From: an uncultured Burkholderiales bacterium
GTDB lineage: Bacteria > Pseudomonadota > Gammaproteobacteria > Burkholderiales > Burkholderiaceae
Assembly (NCBI GenBank): GCA_946480465.1
Contig: CAMLJY010000111.1
Coordinates: 1-15,505 of the forward strand
Length of the DNA: 15,505 bases
Reading direction: 5' to 3'
The position numbers and the translations under genes are program-made. The notes beneath the pieces are model-generated. The model was not told the origin of the DNA. It saw nothing but the letters and a program-made list of their open reading frames with translations, and made no database searches. Below are positions 7,170-13,911 of the stretch, in pieces. Every line of letters starts with the position of its first letter. The stretch's first letter is position 1.

Positions 7170-8099
7170 TCAGGCGAAGCGGGCGATCTGCTCCGCCACC
7201 GAATCGCCCACGTCCTGCATGAAGGCGCGCACCCGCGCCGTCTGGCGCAGGTCGGGGTGGGTCAACATCCACACCGGCACGGCCAGCTCAGGGATCGGGT
7301 CGGACACCGCGATGAGGTCCGGGTGCTTCGCCTCCATGAAGGTCGGCAGGATGCCCACGCCCAGGCCGGTGCGCAGCATCGCCGCCAGCGCGTTGAAGAT
7401 GTCCACCCGCAGCCGTACCTTCGCCTGCGCCAGCTGGCGCCGCATCCACTGGTCGTAGACGCGGCTTTGCGTGTCGCGCTCGAAGGCGATCCACGGCGCG
7501 TCGCGGATCAGTGCCGCCAGCGGCTGCACCGTCTGCGGCAGCTGCGGCGCGCCGCGCAGCGCGTAGACCCGGCACTGCGTCGGTCCCAGCGGCCGGCCCA
7601 CCAGGTGCTCGGCCACCTGGGCCGACAGCCGCACCGCCACGTCGGCCTCCCGGCGCGACCAGGCCGGCGATTCATCGGCGCGCCGGCGCGACAGGTCGAC
7701 CAGGATGGCGTTCTCCACCACCTCGACCTCGATGCCTGGGTAGGCCGCCGCGAAGCGGGCCAGCGGCTGCGGCAGCAGGTGCTCCATCACGACGAAGGCG
7801 GTGGTCACGCGCAGCAGGCCGGTCAGCTGGCGGTCGCGGCCGAGCACGGTGCGTTCGATCTCGTCGGCCTGGTCGGCCATGCGCCGGGCCTGTTCCAGCA
7901 CCACCGCGCCGGCCTCGGTCGGCTGGTAGCCGGTGCGCGTGCGCTCGAAGAGCCGCGCCCCGAGCCGGGCTTCCAGCGCATCCAGCCGTCGCAGCACCGT
8001 CGTGTGATTCACCCCCATCTGCCGCGCGGCCGCCGCCAGGCTGCCGCTCGCGCCGACGGCCAGCGCGTAGCGCAGGTCGCTCCAGTCCAGTTCTTGCAT
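7170..8099 (-). CDS. LysR-family transcriptional regulator
   Basis: This is a 309-residue DNA-binding regulator, the usual length for the family. The N-terminal winged helix-turn-helix spans about residues 5-63 (DLRYALAVGASGSLAAAARQ, with NHTTVLRRLDALEARLGARL following). The C-terminal part is a LysR substrate-binding (effector) domain from about 92 to 300, with GLGVGILPTF at 245-254. I chose ATG 8097-8099 because it places the HTH at the expected distance; the frame is open upstream, but no family-like residues lie there. Only a weak ribosome site is seen. It is transcribed away from a predicted 57-residue gene, with 128 bases between them containing a palindromic operator, the classic LysR layout. 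An odd 11-codon stretch (about residues 138-148) interrupts the usual LSRREADVAVRL segment. The effector and regulon are unknown. Confidence 0.93.
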   Translation of the reverse strand: MQELDWSDLRYALAVGASGSLAAAARQMGVNHTTVLRRLDALEARLGARLFERTRTGYQPTEAGAVVLEQARRMADQADEIERTVLGRDRQLTGLLRVTTAFVVMEHLLPQPLARFAAAYPGIEVEVVENAILVDLSRRRADESPAWSRREADVAVRLSAQVAEHLVGRPLGPTQCRVYALRGAPQLPQTVQPLAALIRDAPWIAFERDTQSRVYDQWMRRQLAQAKVRLRVDIFNALAAMLRTGLGVGILPTFMEAKHPDLIAVSDPIPELAVPVWMLTHPDLRQTARVRAFMQDVGDSVAEQIARFA

Positions 8100-8123
8100 G
8101 GGTGGGAGTATCTCGTCCCTGTG

Positions 8124-8140
8124 CGAATCTGCAAGATTCG
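8124..8140. promoter_or_regulatory. Palindromic operator between LysR gene and small gene
   Basis: CGAATCT-GCA-AGATTCG is a perfect inverted repeat with 7-base arms. Its centre (8132) lies about 60 bases upstream of the start predicted for the plus-strand promoter at 8157-8185, where LysR proteins usually bind to activate. It is also 25-41 bases upstream of the LysR start codon, so it could mediate autorepression. Assignment to this LysR is inferred from position. Confidence 0.6.
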
Positions 8141-8156
8141 AATGCGATGCCCAAAG

Positions 8157-8185
8157 TTGTGTGCGCAGATCGACGACCCTACAGT
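8157..8185 (+). promoter_or_regulatory. Sigma-70-like promoter for the small divergent gene
   Basis: TTGTGT (8157-8162) and TACAGT (8180-8185) are separated by 17 bases. The -35 is a partial match to TTGACA and the -10 keeps four of six TATAAT bases, as expected for a promoter needing an activator. The predicted start is near 8192, leaving a leader of about 36 bases before ATG 8228. Confidence 0.45.
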
Positions 8186-8227
8186 GCCCCGATCGCCCGG
8201 GCTCCGGCCCGGCCAGGGAGTCCCACG

Positions 8228-8401
8228 ATGAACGCCGACCTCGCTTCACGCCTGTCGCCCGCCCACCTCGCCACCGTGGCGCCGCCGCCGCTGCGCCTGC
8301 TGCAGCGCTGGGTGCCGCCTGCACCACCGCGGCCCGCGCCCGCGCCCCGCGGTTGGGCTGCGGTGGCCGCCGTCCTGCGCCGCCTGATCTTCGCCCGCTG
8401 A
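8228..8401 (+). CDS. Hypothetical 57-residue protein, divergent from LysR gene
   Basis: The short reading frame starts MNADLASRLSPAHLATVAPP, has a Pro-rich middle (PPAPPRPAPAP) and ends in a hydrophobic/basic segment, GWAAVAAVLRRLIFAR. Support comes from a good Shine-Dalgarno (AGGGAG at 8215-8220, seven bases before ATG 8228), a promoter-like pair upstream and the divergent position next to a LysR regulator. No signal peptide is evident. The last 16 residues could form an amphipathic membrane-associating helix (inference). I do not recognise a family. The high GC content also makes chance frames common, so the call is moderate. Confidence 0.5.
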   Translation: MNADLASRLSPAHLATVAPPPLRLLQRWVPPAPPRPAPAPRGWAAVAAVLRRLIFAR

Positions 8402-8530
8402 TCCTGCCGACGGCGCACGCCCGCCCACGCAAAGCCCGGGCCGCCCGGCCCGCGGCGCTGTAACCGCCCCGTACCCGACACCTCCGCACGCGAGCGCCCG
8501 CGGCGTTCGCCACGCAGCCCGCTGCTCCGT

Positions 8531-8557
8531 TCAGCGCTTTCGGCGGCGGTCCGATAC
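8531..8557 (+). promoter_or_regulatory. Sigma-28 (FliA)-like promoter of the chemoreceptor gene
   Basis: TCAG (8531-8534), 15 bases, then TCCGATAC (8550-8557) resembles the flagellar sigma-28 pattern TAAA-N15-GCCGATAA. The -10 core CCGATA is intact while the -35 is poor (two of four). Chemoreceptor genes are commonly under this sigma factor. The start would fall near 8564, giving a leader of about 120 bases. Confidence 0.38.
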
Positions 8558-8594
8558 AGCCCTTCACACGTGTGCAGAAACCTGGACGCCTGAA

Positions 8595-8624
8595 GGTCCG
8601 GCAGCGTCAGCTGCCTGCCGGACC
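8595..8624 (+). promoter_or_regulatory. Leader hairpin upstream of the chemoreceptor gene
   Basis: GGTCCGGCAG (8595-8604) and CTGCCGGACC (8615-8624) form a perfect 10-bp stem with a 10-base loop. A competing small stem, GCAG/CTGC (8601-8604 with 8611-8614), uses part of the same bases. It sits 62 bases before the start codon. No T-run follows, so a regulatory or stabilising role is more likely than termination. Confidence 0.5.
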
Positions 8625-8674
8625 GGGCGCAACGACAGCGATGCCGCCGCGAACGCCGCGCGGCGCCGCAGCGC

Positions 8675-8680
8675 AAGGAG
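8675..8680 (+). promoter_or_regulatory. Shine-Dalgarno deciding the chemoreceptor start
   Basis: AAGGAG lies six bases before ATG 8687 but only three before the in-frame TTG 8684. It therefore favours ATG 8687 as the true start. Confidence 0.75.
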
Positions 8681-8686
8681 AGCTTG

Positions 8687-10249
8687 ATGAAGTGGTTGTG
8701 GAAGTTCCGCATCGGCACCCGGCTGGGCCTGGCCTTCGGCGCGCTGATCGTGCTGCTGGCGGCGATCTGCCTGTTCAGCGTCGTCAACACCCGGCGCCTG
8801 GCCGCCGACCTGCAGGCCACGGTGAGCCAGGACCTGGCACGCGTCGACCTGGTGAATGCGCTGGACCGCAACGCCGGGCTGATCGCCCGCGCCAGCCGCG
8901 AGTTGCTGCTGCTGGAAACGGCCGGCGGCCTGAAGCGCCAGCGCGAGCTGGTGGCGCGCTCGCTGGCCGACACCGAGGAGCAGTTCGGCAAGCTCGCCGC
9001 GCTGGGCGTGGACGCCGAGATGCGCGGCCTGCTGGAGGCGGTGCAGGGCGGCAAGGACAGCTTCGCGAAGGCCATCGCCGCCTACCTGACGACGCTGGAG
9101 GCCGGCAACCCCGACGATGCCCGCCGCGCGCTGCTGGTGGAACTGCGCCCGGTGCAGGCCGCCTACGAAAAGTCGCTGGCGGCGCTGAGCACCTCGGTGC
9201 GCGAGCGCGTCAGCCAGCGCGCCAACGCCGACCAGCGCCTCGCCGAAACCACCGCCGCCGCCTTGCTGGCGCTGGGTATCGCGGCAGTGGTGCTCGCGCT
9301 CGGCGCGGCGCTGGCGATCACGCGGTCGATCGTGGCACCGCTGCAGCAGGCCATCGGTGCCGCGCGGGCCATCCGCGACGGCGACCTGTCCCGGCCGGTC
9401 GATCCGCGGACGCGCGACGAGATCGGCACGCTGCTCGCCGCCATCGGCGAGATGCAGCGCCACCTGACCCGCGTGCTGCGCGACGTGCACGGCGCCGCGC
9501 ACGACGTGGCCGCCAGCTCCGGCGAGATCGCGCACGGCAATGCCGACCTGTCGGCACGCACCGAGCGGGCCTCGTCGCACCTGCAGCAGACCGCCTCGGC
9601 GATGGAGCAGATCTCGGCCACCGTGGCCGGCAGCAGCCTGAAATCGCGCGAGGCGGCCGAGGTCGCGGCCCGTGCGCGCAGCGCCGTCATCGAAGGCGGC
9701 GAGACCGTCGAAGGCCTGGTCGGCACGATGACCCGAATCGCCGAGGCCAGCCACCGCATCCGCGACATCATCGCGGTGATCGACGGCATCGCGTTCCAGA
9801 CCAACATCCTGGCGCTGAACGCGGCGGTGGAATCTGCGCGCGCCGGCGAGCATGGCCGCGGCTTCGCGGTCGTGGCGGGCGAGGTGCGTTCACTGGCGGC
9901 CCGCGCCGCCGCGGCCGCCAAGGAGATCAAGGGCCTGATCGACGACTCGGCCGGCAAGGTCGAGCAAGGCTCGGCCACGGTTTCCGCCGTCGGCCAGCGC
10001 ATCCGCGGCATCGTCACCGAGGTGGTGGGCGTGCGCCAGCTGATCGAGGAGGTCTCGCTCGCCAGCCGCCAGCAGGAAGACGGCATCGGCTCCATCAACC
10101 GCAGCGTGTGCGAGCTGGACCAGAGCACGCAGCAGAACGCCGCGCTGGTCGAGCAGATCGCCGCCACCACCGAGTCGCTGAAGGGCCATGCCGACCGCCT
10201 GGTCGGCGCGGTCGGCTTCTTCCGCCTGCCGGCGACCGCTGCGTCCTAA
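8687..10249 (+). CDS. Methyl-accepting chemotaxis protein
   Basis: This is a 520-residue inner-membrane chemoreceptor. A first membrane segment lies at about residues 14-33 (LGLAFGALIVLLAAICLFSV), followed by a helical periplasmic sensor region of about 150 residues and a second membrane segment at about 190-212 (Ala/Leu/Val-rich). A HAMP linker follows at about 212-264 (TRSIVAPLQQAIGAARAIRDGDLS). The cytoplasmic signalling hairpin covers about 300-500, with the highly conserved tip FQTNILALNAAVESARAGEH at 370-389 and GRGFAVVAGEVRSLA after it, the CheA/CheW contact region. The sensor length and helical look suit a four-helix-bundle (Tar-like) ligand domain. There is no C-terminal NWETF-type pentapeptide, so any CheR tether is absent. 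The small TonB-domain gene starts 18 bases after the stop. The ligand is unknown. Confidence 0.96.
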   Translation: MKWLWKFRIGTRLGLAFGALIVLLAAICLFSVVNTRRLAADLQATVSQDLARVDLVNALDRNAGLIARASRELLLLETAGGLKRQRELVARSLADTEEQFGKLAALGVDAEMRGLLEAVQGGKDSFAKAIAAYLTTLEAGNPDDARRALLVELRPVQAAYEKSLAALSTSVRERVSQRANADQRLAETTAAALLALGIAAVVLALGAALAITRSIVAPLQQAIGAARAIRDGDLSRPVDPRTRDEIGTLLAAIGEMQRHLTRVLRDVHGAAHDVAASSGEIAHGNADLSARTERASSHLQQTASAMEQISATVAGSSLKSREAAEVAARARSAVIEGGETVEGLVGTMTRIAEASHRIRDIIAVIDGIAFQTNILALNAAVESARAGEHGRGFAVVAGEVRSLAARAAAAAKEIKGLIDDSAGKVEQGSATVSAVGQRIRGIVTEVVGVRQLIEEVSLASRQQEDGIGSINRSVCELDQSTQQNAALVEQIAATTESLKGHADRLVGAVGFFRLPATAAS

Positions 10250-10267
10250 CACATCAGGAGAACGTCC

Positions 10268-10594
10268 ATGTCCCCGATCCACCGCCTGGCCGGCGCGCTG
10301 CTGATGGCGCTGGCGCTGGTCCAGCCCGCCGCCGCGGACCCGAAGATCATCAAGAAGGTGCCGCCCGAATTCCCCGAGGAGGCCACGCGCCGCAACATCA
10401 CCGACGGCACCTTGAAGGCCAAGCTCACCATCGACGGCCAGGGCGGCGTCACGGCAGTGCAGATCCTCGAAGCCGTGCCGCCCAAGGCCAAGGTGTTCAA
10501 CGAGGCCGCCGTCGCAGCCCTGTCCAAATGGCGCTTCGAGCCCTCCGGCAAGGGCGAGAGCGTGGAGATCAAGCTGGTCTTCGCGCAGGAGTGA
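10268..10594 (+). CDS. Small exported TonB C-terminal-domain protein
   Basis: This is a 108-residue protein with a Sec signal peptide (MSPIHRLAGALLMALALVQP, cut after AAA near residue 23). It is followed almost directly by a TonB C-terminal domain: PPEFPEEATRRNITDGTLKA, LTIDGQGGVTAVQILEAVPP, FNEAAVAALSKWRFEP. In TonB this domain contacts outer-membrane receptors, but here the membrane anchor and Pro-rich spacer are missing, so the protein is predicted to be free in the periplasm. AGGAGA (10256-10261) lies seven bases before the ATG. It follows the chemoreceptor gene by 18 bases and is very likely co-transcribed with it. It might be an accessory or sensing subunit rather than an energy transducer, which is inference. 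The domain call is firm; the function is open. Confidence 0.88.
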   Translation: MSPIHRLAGALLMALALVQPAAADPKIIKKVPPEFPEEATRRNITDGTLKAKLTIDGQGGVTAVQILEAVPPKAKVFNEAAVAALSKWRFEPSGKGESVEIKLVFAQE

Positions 10595-10645
10595 TGCGCC
10601 GAAGCGCGGTGCGGCGCACGGCCTGCGAGAGCCGACGGCCTTGCC

Positions 10646-10840
10646 TTACCTCGCCGCAGCGCTTTCCGCGCGCTCGAGCAGGGCGACCAAGTCCTTTCGC
10701 TGCGGGCTCTCCGGGTGGCGCTGGGCGGCGGCACGCGCCAGTTCGAGGGGGCGGCCCTCGCTGTCTTTCACATCGATTCGAGCACCCCATTCGAGCAGCA
10801 ATTGAGCTTCGCGCAACTCGGAGCCGGAGGGTACATTCAC
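10646..10840 (-). pseudogene. Truncated ankyrin-repeat-like fragment
   Basis: The minus strand encodes about 64 residues that look like the end of an ankyrin-repeat protein: SELREAQLLLEWGARIDVKD, then SEGRPLELARAAAQRHPES and DLVALLERAESAAAR before TAA at 10646-10648. One recognisable repeat unit remains, whereas ankyrin domains need several. The only start is a GTG at 10838-10840 without a Shine-Dalgarno. Further upstream the frame runs into the 3' end of the methyltransferase gene with no family-like residues, so the N-terminal part seems lost. A 6-bp hairpin (10837-10842 with 10850-10855) sits at the break. It could still be a tiny expressed protein, but a decayed gene is more likely. Confidence 0.45.
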
Positions 10841-10860
10841 GCAAAGTGAGCGTGAGCCCC

Positions 10861-12192
10861 CTAGGTCATTGGAGATGATTGGTCTTGGCCCCGCGTGCTT
10901 GCCCCTCCCGCGCCGCGCGCCGACCCCGCCACCAGATCGAAGCGGAACAGCCGGCATTCGATGGGGCCGTTCCACATCGGCGTGCGCTGGCTTTCCTTCA
11001 GGCGCAGGGCCTGCGGCAGCTTCATGTCGGGGCTGAGCACGTAGGCGGTCCAGCCGGCGTACTGCTGTTTCCAGTGCGCGGCCAGGCGGCGGAAGAAGTC
11101 CTCGGCGCTGGCGCCACCGTCGAATCCTTCTCGGCTGCCGCGTTCTTCAGGCGCTATGGCCTGCGCGCCGCGGGAGCCCTTGGGCGCGATGCGTTCACCG
11201 TAGGGTGGGTTCAGCATCAGCGTGCCGCGCTCGGCCGGGGGCGGCCGCTGCAGTGCGTCGGCGGTCTTGAACTCGATTGCTGCTTTCACGCCCGCTCGCT
11301 CGGCATTGCGCGCGGCGAAGTCGGTCATGCGGAAGGACACGTCGCCCGCGAACACCTGCACCGCCGGCGTGCGCTGCAGGCTGCGGGCCTCGGTCTTCAT
11401 GCGCTGCCATAGCGCTTGATGGGTGCGGAATGGGCGCATCGACTCGAAGGCGAAGCGCCGGCGCAGGCCGGGCGCGATGCCGCAGGCGATCTGTGCCGCC
11501 TCGATCGCGATGGTGCCGGCGCCGCAGCAGGGGTCGAACAGCGGGCCGCCCTCGGCCCCGCCCTGCCAGCCGGCGGCGGCCAGCATCGCGGCGGCCAGGG
11601 TCTCCTTCAGCGGCGCCTCGCCCTTCTGGCCGCCCGAGCGTTCGTCGCGCCAGCCACGTTTGAAGAGCGCCTCGCCCGAGGTGTCGACGTACAGCGTGGC
11701 CTCCTGCTGCGTCAGGTGCAGCAGCAGCGGCAGGTGGGGCTGCCGGGTGTCCACGCTCGGGCGCTCGCCGGTGGCCTCGCGCAGCACGTCGCACACCGCG
11801 TCCTTGATGCGCAGCGCCGCGAAGTTCAGGCTCTGCAGCGGCGAGCGCGTGGCGGTGACGTCGACCTTCAGCGTCTCGCTCGGCGTGATCCAGCCGGTCC
11901 AGTCGATGCCGCGGGCGAGTGCGTACAGGTCGTGCTCGTTGCGGTAATCGCCATGCGCCAGCGGCCACAGCACGCGCTGCGCGAGCCGGCTGTGCAGGTT
12001 GCACAGCATCGCCAGCGGCGGCACCTCGGCGGCGTTGCGGGTGTGCACGACGACACCGCCGCGCCAGGGCTCGATGCGCGCGCCGGCCATCGCCGGCAGG
12101 CGCTGCAATTCCGCCGCCAGCAGCGGCTCGATCCCCTGGCCACAGGACAGGAACAGGGCAGGCAGGGCGGCAATCTCGGGGCGGGCGGGCAT
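10861..12192 (-). CDS. rlmL: RlmL-like THUMP-domain 23S rRNA (guanine-N2) methyltransferase
   Basis: This is a 443-residue class I SAM-dependent RNA methyltransferase of the COG0116 type. The N-terminal part (about 12-75) is ferredoxin-like (LFLSCGQGIEPLLAAELQRL), followed by a THUMP RNA-binding region to about 172. The Rossmann catalytic part has SAM motif I, FDPCCGAGTIAIEAA, at about 219-233 and the target-base motif NPPYGERI at 328-335. E. coli RlmKL (about 700 residues) makes m2G2445 and m7G2069; this protein lacks the RlmK half, a short form common outside the gammaproteobacteria, so only the m2G2445-type activity is predicted. The C-terminal tail after about 420 is low complexity (Gly/Ser/Ala). 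ATG 12190-12192 has no clear Shine-Dalgarno. It follows rpoN by 45 bases on the same strand and is probably read from the same transcript. Confidence 0.88.
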   Translation of the reverse strand: MPARPEIAALPALFLSCGQGIEPLLAAELQRLPAMAGARIEPWRGGVVVHTRNAAEVPPLAMLCNLHSRLAQRVLWPLAHGDYRNEHDLYALARGIDWTGWITPSETLKVDVTATRSPLQSLNFAALRIKDAVCDVLREATGERPSVDTRQPHLPLLLHLTQQEATLYVDTSGEALFKRGWRDERSGGQKGEAPLKETLAAAMLAAAGWQGGAEGGPLFDPCCGAGTIAIEAAQIACGIAPGLRRRFAFESMRPFRTHQALWQRMKTEARSLQRTPAVQVFAGDVSFRMTDFAARNAERAGVKAAIEFKTADALQRPPPAERGTLMLNPPYGERIAPKGSRGAQAIAPEERGSREGFDGGASAEDFFRRLAAHWKQQYAGWTAYVLSPDMKLPQALRLKESQRTPMWNGPIECRLFRFDLVAGSARGAGGASTRGQDQSSPMT

Positions 12193-12237
12193 GGCGGGAT
12201 TGTCGGTCGGTGCGGCGATGCCGCCGAGGCGCTTCGC

Positions 12238-13785
12238 CTACAGCGCCTTGCGCAGGTTCGCCGGCGCGATCTTCAGCGCCTCGCGGTACTTGGCCACCGT
12301 GCGCCGCGCCACCTGGATGCCCTGCTCGGCCAGCATGTCCGAGAGCTGGTTGTCCGACAGCGGCTTGGCCGGGTCCTCGGCGCTCACCAACTGCTTGATC
12401 AGCGCCCGCACCGCGGTGCTCGATGCGTTGCCGCCCGCCTCGGTGTTGAGCGACGAGCCGAAGAAGTACTTCAGCTCGAAGGTGCCGTAGGGCGTGTTCA
12501 TGTACTTCGCGGTGGTCACGCGCGAGATGGTCGACTCGTGCAGGCCCAGCTCGTCGGCGATCTCGCGCAGCACCAGCGGCTTCATCGCGATCTCGCCATG
12601 GGTGAAGAAGGCCTTCTGCCGTTCGACGATGGCCTGGCTGACGCGCAGGATGGTGTCGAAGCGCTGCAGGATGTTCTTCATGAACCAGCGCGCTTCCTGC
12701 AGCCGCGCCGACAGGCCGCTGCCGCTGCCGTTGCGCTGGCCGCGGATGGCCTGCGCATAGAGGTCGTTGATGCGCAGCTTGGGCATCACGTCCGGATTCA
12801 ATAACACCTTCCATCCTCGGCCGGACTTCTGCACGATGACGTCGGGCACGATGATGTTGGCCTCGGCCCGCGCGAAGGGGCGGCCGGGCTTGGGCTCGCA
12901 GGCCACGATCAGCGCTTGCGCCTCGCGCAGCAGCACGTCGTCGGCGCCGGTCAGCGCCATCAGCTTCTTGGCGTCCCGCTTCGCCAGCAGGTCCAGGTGC
13001 TTCTTGCAGATGATGATGGCGATGGCCTGCGCTTCGCTGCGCGGCTGCTGCTTCAGCTGCAGCACCAGGCATTCGGCCAGATTGGCCGCGCCCACGCCGG
13101 CCGGCTCCAGGCTCTGCAGCCACTTCAGCGCGCAGCGCAGGCGTTCCAGCAGCTCCTCGCGCGCTTCGGCGAACTCGTCGCCCGGGCCGGTCAGGCGCTC
13201 GGCGATGTCTTCCAGCGGGTCCGCCAGGTAGCCGTCGTCGTCCAGCGATTCGATCAGCACCATCACCGCCGCCGCGTCTTCCGGCGACAGGCGCATGCCC
13301 AGCAGCTGGCGGCGCAGGTGGTCCTGCAGCGTCGGGCCGGCGTCGGCGGATTCGATCGGCTCGAAGTCGTCGTCGCCGCTGCCGGAGCCGGGGGTGGAAG
13401 ACGGCAGCTCGCGGATGCCGTCGAAGTCGTCGCCTTCGGTGCCGTTGTCCCAGTCCTCGCGGCTGGTCAGGCCGAACTCGGCGCTGTCGACGCCGGCCGG
13501 GTCGTCGCCGCTGCTGTCACCGGCGCTGTCGGCGCTGAAATCGTCGCGTTCGCCGGGGCGGTCCACCGCGGAGTCGGACGCCTTGTCCGGCGCGCTGACG
13601 CGCTCCAGCCCGAACTCCATCGGCGCCTGGTCGCCTTCCACCTCGAGGAAGGGGTTCTGCTCGAGCATCTGCTCGATTTCCTGATGCAGCTCCAGCGTGG
13701 ACAGCTGCAGCAGCCGGATCGATTGCTGCAGCTGTGGCGTCAGCGCCAGGTGCTGCGACAGGCGGACCTGCAGGGACGGCTTCAT
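12238..13785 (-). CDS. rpoN: RNA polymerase sigma-54 factor
   Basis: This is a 515-residue sigma-54, a typical length. Region I (1-50) is Gln/Leu-rich (MKPSLQVRLSQHLALTPQLQ, then QSIRLLQLSTLELHQEIEQM) and contacts activator ATPases. Region II (about 51-150) is a long, strongly acidic Asp/Ser/Gly linker. The core-binding domain runs from about 150 to 340. The helix-turn-helix and -12 recognition region is at about 401-440 (LREIADELGLHESTISRVTT). The diagnostic RpoN box ARRTVAKYRE is at 493-502, reading the -24 GG element. It directs transcription of genes that need enhancer-binding activators. It lies in the lptA-lptB-rpoN order common in proteobacteria, with a 126-base gap after lptB holding a hairpin element. 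ATG 13783-13785 fits the conserved MKPSLQ start, although the Shine-Dalgarno is weak. Confidence 0.98.
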   Translation of the reverse strand: MKPSLQVRLSQHLALTPQLQQSIRLLQLSTLELHQEIEQMLEQNPFLEVEGDQAPMEFGLERVSAPDKASDSAVDRPGERDDFSADSAGDSSGDDPAGVDSAEFGLTSREDWDNGTEGDDFDGIRELPSSTPGSGSGDDDFEPIESADAGPTLQDHLRRQLLGMRLSPEDAAAVMVLIESLDDDGYLADPLEDIAERLTGPGDEFAEAREELLERLRCALKWLQSLEPAGVGAANLAECLVLQLKQQPRSEAQAIAIIICKKHLDLLAKRDAKKLMALTGADDVLLREAQALIVACEPKPGRPFARAEANIIVPDVIVQKSGRGWKVLLNPDVMPKLRINDLYAQAIRGQRNGSGSGLSARLQEARWFMKNILQRFDTILRVSQAIVERQKAFFTHGEIAMKPLVLREIADELGLHESTISRVTTAKYMNTPYGTFELKYFFGSSLNTEAGGNASSTAVRALIKQLVSAEDPAKPLSDNQLSDMLAEQGIQVARRTVAKYREALKIAPANLRKAL

Positions 13786-13830
13786 GGTCGGCGTCCGGCC
13801 GGCTCCCGCCGGGCCACCCCGAGGGAGGCC

Positions 13831-13872
13831 GCCCCCAGAGCCACGCAGGGGATCCTTCTGATCCCTGGGGGC
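13831..13872. repeat. Nested inverted repeat between lptB and rpoN, possible dispersed intergenic element
   Basis: Outer arms GCCCCCAG (13831-13838) and CTGGGGGC (13865-13872) enclose an inner perfect stem GGGATC (13849-13854)/GATCCC (13860-13865) with loop CTTCT; the two stems share base 13865. It is followed by GCGACAGAGCGAAGCGACGA and another TGGGGGC run. The purine-rich, palindromic make-up resembles short intergenic repeats found in many copies in Burkholderiales genomes, from memory and unverified. On the minus strand it lies in the transcript just ahead of rpoN. Confidence 0.55.
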
Positions 13873-13911
13873 AGCGACAGAGCGAAGCGACGAGCGTGGG
13901 GGCTCATGTCA

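Larger units (their letters stand above)
8402..8686. other. 285-base intergenic region before the chemoreceptor gene
   Basis: No credible gene is seen here. A GC-only hairpin (CGGGCC 8437-8442, GGCCCG 8447-8452, four-base loop) follows the small gene and could be a weak transcript end, although no T-run follows. The second half carries a sigma-28-like promoter, a 10-base palindrome (CACACGTGTG, 8565-8574) and a 10-bp-stem hairpin, listed separately. Confidence 0.6.

Noticed and set aside
8641..8686. ATG 8641 as an upstream open reading frame or leader peptide for the chemoreceptor gene.
   Set aside because: The frame has no Shine-Dalgarno and runs on deep into the receptor gene as a shadow frame of 700-odd codons.
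10595..10618. Hairpin TGCGCCG/CGGCGCA (10595-10601 with 10612-10618) just after the TonB-domain gene as a terminator.
   Set aside because: The seven-bp stem with a ten-base loop has no T-run after it, and such GC stems are frequent by chance here.
11195..13123. A 642-residue minus-strand open frame spanning parts of rlmL and rpoN.
   Set aside because: It crosses two well-supported genes in another frame and is Arg/Ala/Gly-rich without motifs.
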